A DNA stretch of 64,000 nt, from assembly GCA_037693485.1 (NCBI GenBank), contig CM075344.1, positions 76,627,501 through 76,691,500 on the forward strand, in the 5' to 3' direction. The notes below the pieces were generated by a model. It was not told the origin of the DNA. It ran no database searches and saw only the letters and a list, made by a program, of their open reading frames with translations. Position numbers and translations under genes: made by a program. Below are positions 10,927-21,860 of the stretch, piece after piece. Every line of letters begins with the position of its first letter. The stretch's first letter is position 1. Source of the stretch: Kitagawia praeruptora (lineage: Eukaryota; Streptophyta; Magnoliopsida; Apiales; Apiaceae).

Positions 10927-13868
10927 CTAAGCCCAACGAGACCCGCTCAGTGGCTCCACCATACCCCTCAACGGCTCTGCATCTTCATCATCACTATTAT
11001 ACATCGCAGCAATGGCATTAAGGGGTTGGATATCAACATCAGGCACAGTGGGACTTAAAGAAGCATCTACTTGTTCAATCTCAGCCACAGCAGGATTCAA
11101 AACAGCATCCTCTTCATCACTTTCACTGACAACGGAGTAATATCTACTACAACTTCAGGGTTCTCAGCGGCAACCATCTCATTCTCAGCGGTCTGCGTGC
11201 CCATATCACCAACAACAACGTTAGACTGGCAACCAACACTCTTTCTCTCGGTCTCCCCAAGACGGGCTTTCAGGGCTCTGGCTTTACGTTTGGATTTCTT
11301 TACTTTCGACTTTAGCCTAGCCAACTCAGTTTGTAACTGAGCAACCTCGGATACGGTATCAGCGGAATCCTGCCTTTGTTGCGCTACAACGCCACCCGCT
11401 ACCACAGTTACAGCCTTGGCGGCTTCAGCCTTTACAATTTCAGCAAACTCAGCACTATTTCTAAACTTCAAAATGGCATCCGCGTCGGTTGGGCGAGAAT
11501 CAAGATGGGCTTCAGCATCATCACCATGTTTCTTCTCAAAACTTAGCATAGTAGTCAAGTTCTTTACCTGTTCGGACAGAGTGGCATTCTCAGCTTTGAG
11601 TTCTAGTTTATCCTCCGCCAAAAAACGTCGCAAATCAACACTATATGCATAGCTCGCTTTAAGATCAGTCTTCTCAGTTTTGATCTCGTGCAAAGCCCTA
11701 GCAACATTATCTTTCATAACCCTCTCAGCGGACAGCTCCGCCTCTAGTAGCTTCACTCTCTGTTTCAAGGCAATGTTGTTGCTACGATACATATTACCAC
11801 GAGCCATCAAGCCTGTATACATACATTGATTCTACAAAAAACATAAACACAAAAAACAAACACATCAACAACGGACATAACCAGAAATAAACTACATAAA
11901 CTATCAAAAATTTACATACCCGTGCAGCATATTTTTGGGACAGCCGGCACATCCGCTCCCAACTCAACTCATTCATCCTCACAAGATCATCATCAGTCAT
12001 GGAATCAATAGTGAAGGTGTTAGGCCCCGACTTAAAAAGAAATCCATAACCAGGCCTGGCTCCAACTTCTGCATCATCCACTTCATCATCACTGCTTGTG
12101 TAATACACTATCTCCTCAGAAGCATCTTCGACATCCTCAACATCATCATCAGCATCATCCTCACCATCATCCCCAGTAGCATCCTTAGCATCATACTCAA
12201 TATCAACACCATCAGAATCATTCTCAACGGGTTGCTCCATGACTTGGTTTTCCAGAGCAGGCTCGCTCACCTGAGTAGGCTCAATACGTCTACGTTTCGA
12301 AGTACTAGCCTCCATAATAGCCTTGCGTTTTGATCGACGAAGAGTTTCACTAGCGGTATCTTTCGCTCCTTCCACCACTACCTCCTGCTCTTTCTCAGCG
12401 GACAACTCCTCACCGGTATCAACATCCACAATGACTTTACTTCCACTAGCAACTACCTTAGCAGGAGCAACAACCGAACCCCGCTCCTCCCTTTGAATAG
12501 CATCCCTTACACCCAGAGAGCGGATATCAAACTCATCATCAGTATCTATCACCATATGAGAAACAAGTGTCCTCCTTGCCACAGCACCCGCACTTTCAGC
12601 CTCAGAATCAGCCGTAAAGTCCCTTTCAATAGAGAATCACCCTCAGAATTTACATCATCATCACCAACTTCTTCTTCAGAAAAATCCCCCTCAGAAACGG
12701 GCTCTTCAACAGCGGTGCCAACCTCAACAGGGGCAGAAGTTTGACCAACCTCGACATTCCCGGAAAGATCAAAAGCATCTAAAATATTATCAACGGCAAA
12801 TAACCCGGCACGAACCCGTTTAGGTCTTGGCGGGACGGTCAGCATAAAGTCAGCATATAACTTGGCCTCGACCAAACCCAGAGTTGGGTGTAGATCTAGC
12901 TCTTGCTTACGCGGATCCAACACTACAAAAGTAAAGAAAAGCAATGTCAGTTACAGAACACAGCAAAAAACAGCAAAGTCTAGAAAAGAAACTTACAACA
13001 ATTCCTTCTCAAATCAGCCGGGTCGATCAATTTGTTCTCTGTCCATACTTCACCCATTACCTTCACAAGCCCAACAAGGACGTCCATTTCATTACGGCTA
13101 AGCCGACTTCGGTTCACTTTGTAAGCACATTCAACTTTTTTTGTAAAGTTCCTCTACCAAGCGAACTCTCCACCACCAATTATCAGAAACTCCTCCTGCC
13201 ATTCCCTTGGGGAAAGCAAACGGTCGATGGCCATCCAGGGCTTTTCCTATGCGACTTTTTGGTTTTGCAAATTGTAACTCATAAAAAGGTTTCGCACGGC
13301 TGGCCTTCACGTCAAATAAACAGAAAAATGCCTTAAAAGTAGGCTGCTTTCCCCTACGTTCGCAACTAGCTATGAACCAGTTTATGGTCCTTATCGAGTT
13401 GGGAGTAAACTGAGCCAATGGACATCTAAAGTGAAGACGAAATAAGTCCATGACAAATTTATGAGGAGGCAAACGAAACCCTGCCTTCAAATGACTTACG
13501 GGTATGCACACAGACCCGTCATCAAACCGATGATAAAGCTTCTCCCCGGGTTCTGCACGCCTCCAGAAATAACCTTCTTCAATCCTGAACATTCTTGACA
13601 CATATTCAGCCCAATCATCAGCCTTGAAAGTGCTGTCATGTTGCAGATGGGAAAATTCGGCAAAATCCTTATCCATTGCCTCATTTGAAAAAGCTGTAGG
13701 ATGCACTTTGGTCGCGCGAAACAAACTCTCGCTACTTTCAAAGTACTGGTAACGGTTTCGTGGCAGAACGGCCGGAAATGTTAACTGGTTGGGATCCGCC
13801 CAGTGACCATACCCATTAATCAAAGCTTTTTTCTCGCCGGTAGCAGGGTCGGTAAATTCATCACCCAT
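10927..13868 (-). pseudogene. Antisense PF04195-like gene of element 1 (aORF), multi-exon, frameshifted
   Basis: The gene starts at the ATG at 13868, directly after an acceptor (GTGTAG). The first coding exon holds the PF04195-type core (GFRLPPHKFVMDLFRLHF, QFTPNSIRTINWFIA). The next parts are acidic and low-complexity (runs of D/E at 12549-12944 and 11918-12582). The last exon (about 11834 downward) is a long coiled coil rich in K, E and A (LEAELSAERVMKDNVARALH). Likely introns are about 13000-12945 and 11917-11835. Frame breaks are visible at a T7 run (13136-13142), near 12640 and near 11108; beyond the last, an open frame continues to a stop at 10927. The function of this family is unknown. 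It is carried antisense by Tat elements. Confidence 0.75.
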
Positions 13869-14381
13869 CTACACAGAAAGTCCAAGTCAAAACCCAATAA
13901 TGCCTACGAATTACCCGCTCATAAAATAAAAGGTACACAGGGGTATTCACAACAATTTACATTTTCTTTTTCATTTTATTATCAAACAAAACGGTTCATA
14001 TTCCCTTCCCCCCACAAACAACAAAACTCTAGAATCAAAAGCCAAAATCATACACTTTATACAGAATATACACACATATACACAAACATTTCATAAACAT
14101 CACACAATATAAACCATGCTTTCGCACGAATCGAAACTACCAAATATCGATACCAAACACACAAGCAACAATCACAAACAAAAACACACAGATTACCAAC
14201 CTTTACAAACTACATAATTAAATCCCGATTCAAAAGAGTATGAACATGCAAAGCAATGATACGAATACAAAACCCAATGGCAAACACATAATATAAAGCA
14301 AACAAATGACGATACAGACATGGCACAGTTATTGAGGAAACAGAAATCACAAAAGAAGACACAAAGAAACAAGAATCTCAC

Positions 14382-14525
14382 CTCGAATCAGGAGATAATA
14401 TATGGCGTCAATGGCTGAAATATCCGAAAAAAGCAAAACGAACACGGCAACCAACTCGGAAAAGACAAGAAAGAGCAAGGAAAACAGTGGTGAGAGACAG
14501 TAAAAAGTTACAAAAATGATATATA
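14382..14525 (-). promoter_or_regulatory. TATA box and 5'-UTR exon of the element 1 antisense gene
   Basis: On the minus strand TTATATATC lies at 14517-14525. The leader runs down to a donor CGAG|GTGAG with exon end at 14382. The 5'-UTR intron would be 14381-13869, with its acceptor touching the ATG. Elements 3 and 4 show the same layout, which supports it. From 14526 to 14944 there is AT-rich spacer only. Confidence 0.6.
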
Positions 14526-14944
14526 ACTCCCCCTTTTATTAGCGTGAGGCGCGTGTAATAGGGGTGGAAACAGTGCAAACACAACGTGGGCATCTGTGAT
14601 TGGTCCACGTCATCTTTACAGCCACCAGCAACTGCATCGATTCAAGCAAAACTGCCCACTAGGTAATAACTTCCCACTTACCCATAACATATTACATCAC
14701 AAAGGTACATTCTCTTTCCACCCAAAGGTCACTTCATTCATTAATACGAACCACCACTTATCATTTCTCATATTATTGACATTTATTATTATTCCCTCAT
14801 TTATTTCGAATTTCTCATTCATTATCAATTACTGCATTTATTCCAAGAATAGTTACACATAGCAAACAAAAACGTTTCAACTTACAAGCCCGTCAAGCGC
14901 CAGAACCCGTTGTGCAGCACATACTCTTTTCACTAATTTTTTCT

Positions 14945-15131
14945 AACTCCTAAGTGGGCATATTTTCACAATTTTTTTCTAACTCCTAAGTGTTGTCCGC
15001 CAACACTTGGGGGGCATATTTTCACAAATTTTTTTTAACTCCTAAGTGTTGTCCGCCAACACTTGGGGGGCATATTTTCACAAATTTTTTCCAACTCCTA
15101 AGTGTTGTTCGCCAACACTTGGGGGGCATAT
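14945..15131 (+). repeat. Tandem 57-bp repeats, each with a hairpin and a polypurine tract
   Basis: Three full copies and one partial copy contain AAGTGTTGTCCGCCAACACT (8-bp stem) followed by TTGGGGGGCATA. The last part is a polypurine tract of the type that primes plus-strand DNA synthesis, so the tract itself has been triplicated. The hairpins are at about 14988-15008, 15045-15065 and 15102-15122. Confidence 0.8.
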
Positions 15132-15154
15132 ATAGTAATCTTTTCAAAACATTG

Positions 15155-15248
15155 CTGCACGTGGTTTTTTCGCAGTTCTCTCCTCCTCCTGCCCGCTAAC
15201 ACGCACAGAAGGAGTGGGGGGAGAGAACTGCGAAAAAACCACGTGCAG
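15155..15248. repeat. Inverted repeat with 29-bp perfect arms, each with a G-box
   Basis: Arms at 15155-15183 and 15220-15248 are perfect complements (CTGCACGTGGTTTTTTCGCA start) around a 36-bp spacer. Each holds CACGTG. It sits just after the last polypurine tract of element 1, where the 3' LTR should begin. It could be the end of another element or a rearrangement product. 15249-15400 is AT-rich with no gene. Confidence 0.7.
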
Positions 15249-15403
15249 AATAAAATTTTATTCTAAATTTTATATTCAAATATTTAAAATAATTAATAAA
15301 ATAAATGGTTTTTTAATATGTGCTCAAGGTACACAATAATAATTTAATTAACATTTTTAGTTGATTATTTACATTAATAATAATGAGTCCATGCATGTAC
15401 TAA

Positions 15404-15777
15404 GAGCCCGTTTGGGCAACACGGCTTTTTCCTTCTGCCGGCTTTAAGTTCATTTTGAACCGTTTGGCAAATAGGCTTTAAACCCGCTTCAAGTTAAAAA
15501 ACTGATTTAAGTCATAAGTCCATTTAGGTACTTTTGACTTATGATTTATGGAGTTTTTTTTTCACAATTCTTGTAAAGTTTAAATATTATGAATTTAAAA
15601 TTTTTTTAAGTCAAATTTCACTTTAAGTCAAAATTATTAAACCCCCATTTAACTTTAAGTAAAATTACCCAAACACTTTCATTCAACTTAAAGTATACAA
15701 CTTCACTTTCTCCTTTAAGTTAAAAACACCTCCATTAAGTCAAAAGTAACTTATTTTAAGAAATCCCAAACACCCTC
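15404..15777. mobile_element. Tourist-like MITE (PIF/Harbinger type)
   Basis: Ends are GAGCCCGTTTGGG and CCCAAACACCCTC, flanked by TAA on both sides (15401-15403, 15778-15780). The 3-bp TAA target site and the GTTTGG termini fit PIF/Harbinger MITEs. Internal sequence is rich in TTAAGT/ACTTAA. It is related to the element at 48221-48625. Confidence 0.75.
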
Positions 15778-15895
15778 TAAATTTAAATCAATTGAAATTA
15801 ATTAATTTATTAAGAAATAATCCTTAAAATAGGCCTTAGACACCCGGTAAAAAGACTTTAAAAAGAAAGTTGTGGAAATAGCTGGCAGTCCTGGC

Positions 15896-16348
15896 TAGGG
15901 GTGATCGCGGTGCGGGCCGTGCGATTTTTCCCTAAAACCGCGGACCAATCCGTGCATGCGGTCGGTTTGGTCAAATTTCCAAACCACAACCGCACCACGA
16001 AAATTTAAAACCGCATAAACCACACTGCAAAAATGCGGTGCGGTGTGGTGCGGTTTACACCTTCGATAAAAATAATTATAAATCTAAAATATTAATTTTC
16101 ATGTATGTGAAATAAATTTTTTAAAGTTCTTACTCAACCACATTTCTTAATTCGTATGCGGACCGTGTCTATAAACTTAACAAAATACAAACATTGTAGT
16201 ATGAAATATTGTGATACTAAATAGATAAAGATGAGCTAGCGCATTATAATTGATCTCATAAACCTCTAAAATAAACTATTACTAAGCAGTAGGTACTAAC
16301 GAACCAAATAGCTTGCAAACTATCCCTTAAATCATTAACAAAATACTA

Positions 16349-16393
<45 letters not shown>

Positions 16394-16611
16394 TATTATT
16401 TATAGTATTTTATATATATATAATATTAAATACTGCGGTGCGGTTTGAACCGCATTTCAGAAAACTAAAACCGCAACCCGCACCGCACCGCACGGTTTGT
16501 CAAAATTTGAAACCGCAACTACACCACAAAAAATAAAAACCGCGCGATATGGTGCGGGTTGGTGCGGTGCAGGCGGTTTTTACGATTTGTTGCGGTTTAT
16601 GAGCACCCCTA
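15896..16611. mobile_element. hAT-type MITE with subterminal GCGGTGCGG repeats
   Basis: Ends are TAGGGGTG and CACCCCTA. The flanking 8-bp target site is GTCCTGGC / GTCATGGC (15888-15895, 16612-16619; one mismatch). Subterminal regions are packed with GCGGTGCGGT and AACCGCA motifs on both strands. An (AT)n run lies at about 16340-16390. No coding capacity. Confidence 0.8.
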
Positions 16612-16619
16612 GTCATGGC

Positions 16620-17790
16620 ACTGATTTATAGGCGGGAAACAGCTTGGCCGCCTGACTTTCTACTATGCTTACTATTTATTCATGCATACGGTTTTATTTC
16701 TGTTTGGATTTTTTTTTTTTTGACGAAGGATTTTTTTAATATATGTTCAACCGAATATAATAAAAAATAAATTGTCAAAGTTTGATTGATTCTTATTTTT
16801 TAATGATGATCCGTCCTTTTATATGCACAACAAAATCCATTAATAAAAAAAATAATGCCATAAAAATAAGTAACTAAATGTGTGACTTTGAACACAGGTT
16901 AGAAAGATCCTTTTCAATTCCTTTTCAATTTGTAGGTTTACTGTTCTTGGAACACTTTGTTTTAATGGATTAATAAATATAATGAAAAATAAAAATGATT
17001 GGTGTATTATAAAAGTTCATCCCTTTTGTAGTTTTTTTTAAATAAATATATAGTGTCGGCTGCAAATAGCCATAATACTACAAATATCGGATTGACAAAT
17101 GTAAATCAAATTGAGAAGAAGATTAATTATATATACTTTATTTGAATTTCTGCTGTTTAAAAAACTGTTGGAATGGGGTACAAATGTACGATTGCTTCGA
17201 GTCGGATGTTGGGAAAAAACTAAAAAAATATGGGAAATGATTGAAGGTATTTTAATTTATCAACCAGGAAAAACGCGTTTGATAGTTTAAAACTTTAAAT
17301 AGATAGAATCATAAACAGTTAAGTAATCTTCATTTTCCCCTAAAAAAAATGTAATCTTCATTTTCCCCTAAAAAAAATGTAATCTTCAACTTAACCTTTC
17401 CACTGACATAAAAAAAAGGGCACGTAGGACTACTTTTATTTCTCTTGGTATCCGAGGTCTCTGCACGGAAATTGCAATAATTTCCCAACGTTTTTGTTGC
17501 TATTTTCGCAAAATCTCCAAACCATCTGCGTTTCCACAACTGTTTATTATTTCAGAAACTTTAAAATTTAAATGATGGAGTAATTAAAATATTCAAAGTC
17601 CTAATAATTGGACAAATTTTAGTACTTGCACATTTTTATTTCAAGTAAATTAAATGCTTAAAATTTTGTAGCACAAAGAAACAGCTTGAAAATTTTGTTA
17701 CAAAAATAACAACTTTTTTTTTAAAAAAAATTTTACAAACTAATTGACTATAAATAAAATCAAACATATTTACGTAGAGAGAAAAGATGA
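16620..17790. other. Intergenic AT-rich DNA
   Basis: No gene, TIR pair or LTR could be supported. A short direct repeat (ATCTTCATTTTCCCCTAAAA) is duplicated at about 17328-17379. Confidence 0.5.
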
Positions 17791-18160
17791 TGGGGAACGA
17801 TCTGTGGCACCTTTAACCAACATATTGTTTCATAGCCGTTGGATCGTCTGATTTAAAAAAAAAATTCGCACCGTATCGCATAAACTTTCTACGGTACGGG
17901 CAAATTACCAAAATATCCTTATTGTTCACGTACCGCAGAAACTTTATGCGATACGGTGAACAATAGATTTTTTATGTGAAAATAGGAGGGCATTTTGGTA
18001 ATTACTCCATACCGCAGAAAGTTTATGCGGTACGGTGTTGTTTTTTTTTAAATCACAGCCGTTGGATGATCGATCCAACTGCTCAGAAACCATTTGTTAA
18101 ATAAGACGTGTCAGTGACAGGTTGCCAAAGATGATATACCAACTACTGAGTCAAGAGTGC
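17790..18160. mobile_element. Fold-back element with CCGTTGGAT ends
   Basis: Outer inverted GCCGTTGGATCG / CGATCCAAC sequences enclose poly-A/poly-T edges and three copies of a TACCGCA..TTTATGCG..ACGG motif, alternately oriented. The same outer sequence and the TTGTTAAATAA tail recur at 18783-19011. It is a non-autonomous fold-back element; its target site was not resolved. Confidence 0.5.
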
Positions 18161-18236
18161 CAGTGACAGTGAGGCAGTGACTCTACCAGACTGCTCACTG
18201 CTACAATCAGTTTAAAGATCTACTACAGTACATTTT

Positions 18237-18782
18237 ATATACCTGTCATTAGAGCTAGGAAAAAAAATGCGGAAAATCCGATATTCATCCGAAATATCTG
18301 TGTTCGTACTCGGAAAAAAGCGGATATTATCCATATTCGGAGCCAATCGGATATTATCCATATCTGAATCCGGAAGTTTAGGATGCGGATATGGATATAG
18401 GCGCATCCGTATCCGAAAATATCCGTATCCGAAATGAATTATATATAATATATATTTTTAATATATTTTCAATATATATATATATAATTACAAAATATAA
18501 GCATGCCTATCATTCTATCAAGATAATATAATAATATAATTATCATTAATTACTAAGAATACAAATATAAGCATGTTTATACTAAGTTATGATTAATTAT
18601 TAAGCATTGTAACACAACAATCAGGTAGCTTCAGTGGTTGTACTGTGACATTAGGAATTTAGGAAAGCAAAAGGAGGAGCACTCGGGTTCAATTCCCTCT
18701 TCACGTAATAATTTTGGACAATAAAGACTGCAAGTGGCGGATCTGAATATATCCGGATTCGGATCCGAATTCGGGTTTCTAA
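18237..18782. mobile_element. Non-autonomous element rich in GGATATCC-like subterminal repeats
   Basis: Both ends are dense in ATCCGATAT / GGATATGG motifs (18265-18440, 18735-18775) around an AT-rich core. A tRNA-like segment (18618-18705; GGTAGCTTCAGTGGTT, then CGGGTTCAATTCCC) lies within. It is probably hAT-like by its subterminal style, but TIR and target site are not clear. Confidence 0.45.
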
Positions 18783-19011
18783 ACCGTTGGATCGTTGATC
18801 CAACGGCACCCCTGGATTAAAAAAAAAATTTATTGTCCGCTATAATTTTCCGCGGATAGGCAGATTGCCTGTTCGCGAAAATTTTCCACGAATAGGCAAT
18901 CTGCCTATCCGCGGAAAATTATACCGGACAATAATTTTTTTTTTTAATCTCAGCCGTTGGATCAACGATCCAACGGCTGTGGAACCGATTGTTAAATAAC
19001 CGGTCCCTGAC
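18783..19011. mobile_element. Fold-back element, near-perfect palindrome
   Basis: The inner arms at about 18833-18869 and 18896-18932 (ATTTTCCGCGGATAGGCAGA core) are almost perfect complements. The outer CCGTTGGATC arms are themselves palindromic. It is related to 17790-18160. It ends 55 bp before the large MULE. Confidence 0.6.
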
Positions 19012-19066
19012 AAACGATTGTCAGGGACCCGGACCCTTCATATATATACTATCTATATTATTTATA

Positions 19067-19300
19067 GGGTGCCCTTCCATAACCACCGTTGGTTGAAAAA
19101 TGGCCCACAACCACCAACTCGTACACTACCGCAAGTGTTCATTGCGGTAGGAAAAAAGAAACCTGCCGCACGCAATGAACGGTTACGACATCGTTTTTGA
19201 CTTAAAAAAAACTTTATTTTATGTAGAGTCAATCTCAGGTCCTTCACCAGAGATTACAACAACTTAACCACTACACCAAACAAACATATTTGAAATTTTA
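19067..19300 (+). repeat. Left terminal inverted repeat of the large MULE
   Basis: It starts GGGTGCCCTTCCATAACCAC. GCCGCA/TGCGG motifs follow (about 19122-19190). A tRNA-like segment on the minus strand lies at 19222-19285 (TTTGGTGTAGTGGTTAAG, then GGACCTGAGATTGACTC). More copies of CTGCCGCAATGATAC lie at about 19560-19645. 19300-19550 is plain AT-rich. Confidence 0.65.
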
Positions 19301-19759
19301 TTCAAAACAAAACACTAGTATTATTTTACGTTATTATACTTTTATTTTTATTATTTATTAAAATTAATAAAAAATGGTAAATTAATACATTATAAAATAT
19401 AAAAATGTTTATAAAATTTGAATTATTACATAAAATTTTAAATAAATTATTATAGTTTTATATTTAATAAAAGTAATAAAAAATAATAAATTAATAAAAG
19501 TTGTTAATTTGAAATATAGAAACAAGTAAAAATATGAAATTACGTTTTCACCCTCCAAATTGCTGCCGCAATGATACATAGCGGAGGAACGAAAATCTGA
19601 AATTACTTTTTTACCCTTAATTCTTCTGCCGCAATGATACAATGCGGATACCAGAAATATACAACCACCCATTGCGGTTTCCGCGACCCGAACTATACCC
19701 TAATTAAACACAGAGCTCGATCTCAGGCGATTCCGGGCGATTTACACACAGAGCTGCGA

Positions 19760-20896
19760 ATGTCAGGCGATCTTCCTCCTCAAGGTATCTTCTAATTGAC
19801 ACTTACACACACATGCACGTAGTTATACATACACACACGCACTACTATATACATTGCTACTCACGATTATATGTACATGGTTTGATTCATTTTTAATTGT
19901 GGGTGGTGTTTATTTGCTTCATTTTAGTTAAAATCATGAATTAAATCGAATTATTAGGGTTCATAGTTCGAATTTTACCCATTTTTAGTTTGAATTAGTT
20001 TGAAATTAGGGCTTTTACCCTCAATTGAGTTGAAATTAGGGTTTCTCATCTTTAATTAGGTTGAATTAGCTCGAAATGCCCAATTTAGAATTAGGTTTCG
20101 AATTATTATCCGAATTTTTATTAAAACTATGAATTAATTCGAATTATTAGGGTTTATAATTATGAAATTATAATTATAAATTTTTTTATGAGTTGTGGAA
20201 ATTTTAATTCGAATTTATGAATTATTAATTTGAATTTTTGAGTTTAAAATTCAAATTTATGAATTAATATGATTTATTAATTCGAATTTTAATTAATTAA
20301 TGTTATTAGTATTGCATTTTATTTGATAAATGATATTCATTGTTAATTTATTCTTGTTTTAAATATGTCTTCATGGAATGATAATTTTAGCCAATTTTGG
20401 TACATGTTTATGAAATGTGCCTTATTTATTTGATTTTGCACATTGCAGATGCTATGGATATGCAGTGCGGGCCTCTCGATAGGTCCCTTTTGACCATGCA
20501 GGATGATCATATTAGCAGTCACACATGGCAGGGGGTGAGCGGGAGAAGTTGGATGTCCGTCAGTTGACAGCCAACCTCGACGATTGGGTATTTGATGGCA
20601 CCCAGGTTAGTTTACTTTCAGACTGGGGTTTCCGAGCGTTTACTAACCCACGCTCGATTCCCCAGAACGACATCCGATTGATCACGGCGTTGGTGGAGAG
20701 GTTTAGGCCAGAGACCAACACCTTTTATTTCCCATTTGGTGAGATCACCATCACTCTAGAGGATGTTTACATGATATTGGGTTTGCCTGTTCGTGGTCGT
20801 GCTGTTACTCATACGGAGCTTTCCACACCGCTTCCATATTGGCTAAGACGGTGGCATGATTTGAGGTTGACTGAGACCGAACGTAAAGCTATGTAA
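19760..20896 (+). pseudogene. Plant mobile domain (PMD) gene, exons 1-2, frameshifted
   Basis: Exon 1 (19760-19784) encodes MSGDLPPQ and ends at a GTATCT donor. The intron runs to a TTGCAG acceptor and exon 2 starts at 20449 in matching phase (GPLDRSLLTMQDDH, then TWQG). At a G run (20531-20535) the frame changes, and the PMD core follows (LVERFRPETNTFYFPFGE, EDVYMILGLPVRGR). The core matches PF10536-type domains of MAIN/MAIL1 proteins and their transposon relatives. The apparent stop at 20894 overlaps a GTAAAA donor, so the exon may end there. The domain's biochemical role is unsettled; in plants it is linked to silencing and is widely carried by transposons. This copy is broken. Confidence 0.75.
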
Positions 20897-20904
20897 AAAA
20901 AGGT

Positions 20905-21790
20905 TTGCATTTTAGTCCATAAATTCTAATTTCTTGCATTTTAGTCCTTAATTTGTTTAATTCTTGCATGTATACATTAAATTTTCATTTCTTTGCAATT
21001 TAAGAAGATAATTATCTAGTTATTGCATTATCTTCCATAAATTCTAATTTCTTGCATTTTAGTCCTTAATTTGTTTAATTCTTGCATGTTATACATTAAA
21101 TTTTCATTTCTTTGCAATTTAGGAAGATAATTATCTAGTTATTGCATTTTAGTCCATAAATTCTAATTTCTTGCATTTTAGTCCTTAATTTGTTTAATTC
21201 TTGCATGTTATACATTAAATTTTCATTTCTTTGCAATTTAGGAAGATAATTATCTAGTTATTGCATTTTAGTCCATAAATTCTAATTTCTTGCATTTTAG
21301 TCCTTAATTTGTTTAATTCTTGCATGTTGTATATTAAATTTTCATTTCTTTGCAATTTAGAAGGATAATTATCTAGTTATTGCATTTTAGCCCATAAATT
21401 CTAATTTCTTGCATTTTAGTCCTTAATTTGTTTAATTCTTGCATGTTATACATTAAATTTTCATTTTTTTGCAATTTAGGTAGATAAATATCTAGTTATT
21501 GCATTTTAGCCCATAAATTCTAATTTCTTGCATTTTAGTCCGTAATTTGTTTAATTCTTGTATGTTATACATAAAATTTTCATTTCTTTGCAATTTAGGA
21601 AGATAATTATCTAGTTATTGCATTTTAGCCCATAAATTCTAATTTCTTGCATTTTAGTCCTTAATTTGTTTAATTCTTGCATGTTATACATTAAATTTTT
21701 ATTTCTTTGCAATTTAGGAAGATAATTATCTAGTTATTGCATTTTAGCCCATAAATTCTAATTTCTTGCATTTTAGTCCTTAATGCTAGG
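20905..21790 (+). repeat. Intronic tandem array, 119-bp unit, about 7 copies
   Basis: The unit carries TTGCATTTTAGTCC twice and TTTGCAATTTAGGAAGATAA. Each TTGCA(T)TTTAG/AATTTAG resembles a 3' splice site. The array lies between PMD exon 2 and the next exon. The 24190-25560 array is its approximate reverse-complement theme. Confidence 0.9.
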
Positions 21791-21860
21791 TTTAATTCGA
21801 GTCACTTAGGAGGAATTATATATATAACTATATGATCGGTTCGTTGACATATAATTGCAG

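Larger units (their letters stand above)
2671..15131 (+). mobile_element. Element 1: Tat-type Ty3/Gypsy LTR retrotransposon, 3' LTR missing
   Basis: The order is 5' LTR, primer site, gag, protease, RT, RNase H, a second (archaeal-type) RNase H, integrase, tandem arrays, antisense genes, polypurine tracts. The second RNase H together with antisense ORFs between pol and the 3' LTR is diagnostic of the Tat lineage (Ogre/Retand/TatII group). Gag-pol is interrupted by two in-frame stops and one frameshift. After the last polypurine tract (about 15117-15131) the expected 3' LTR beginning TGATAGG is absent and unrelated sequence follows, so the right end is truncated or replaced. Confidence 0.88.

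Noticed and set aside
14990..15199. ORF over the polypurine repeats
   Set aside because: Artefact of the 57-bp repeat; no protein-like composition.
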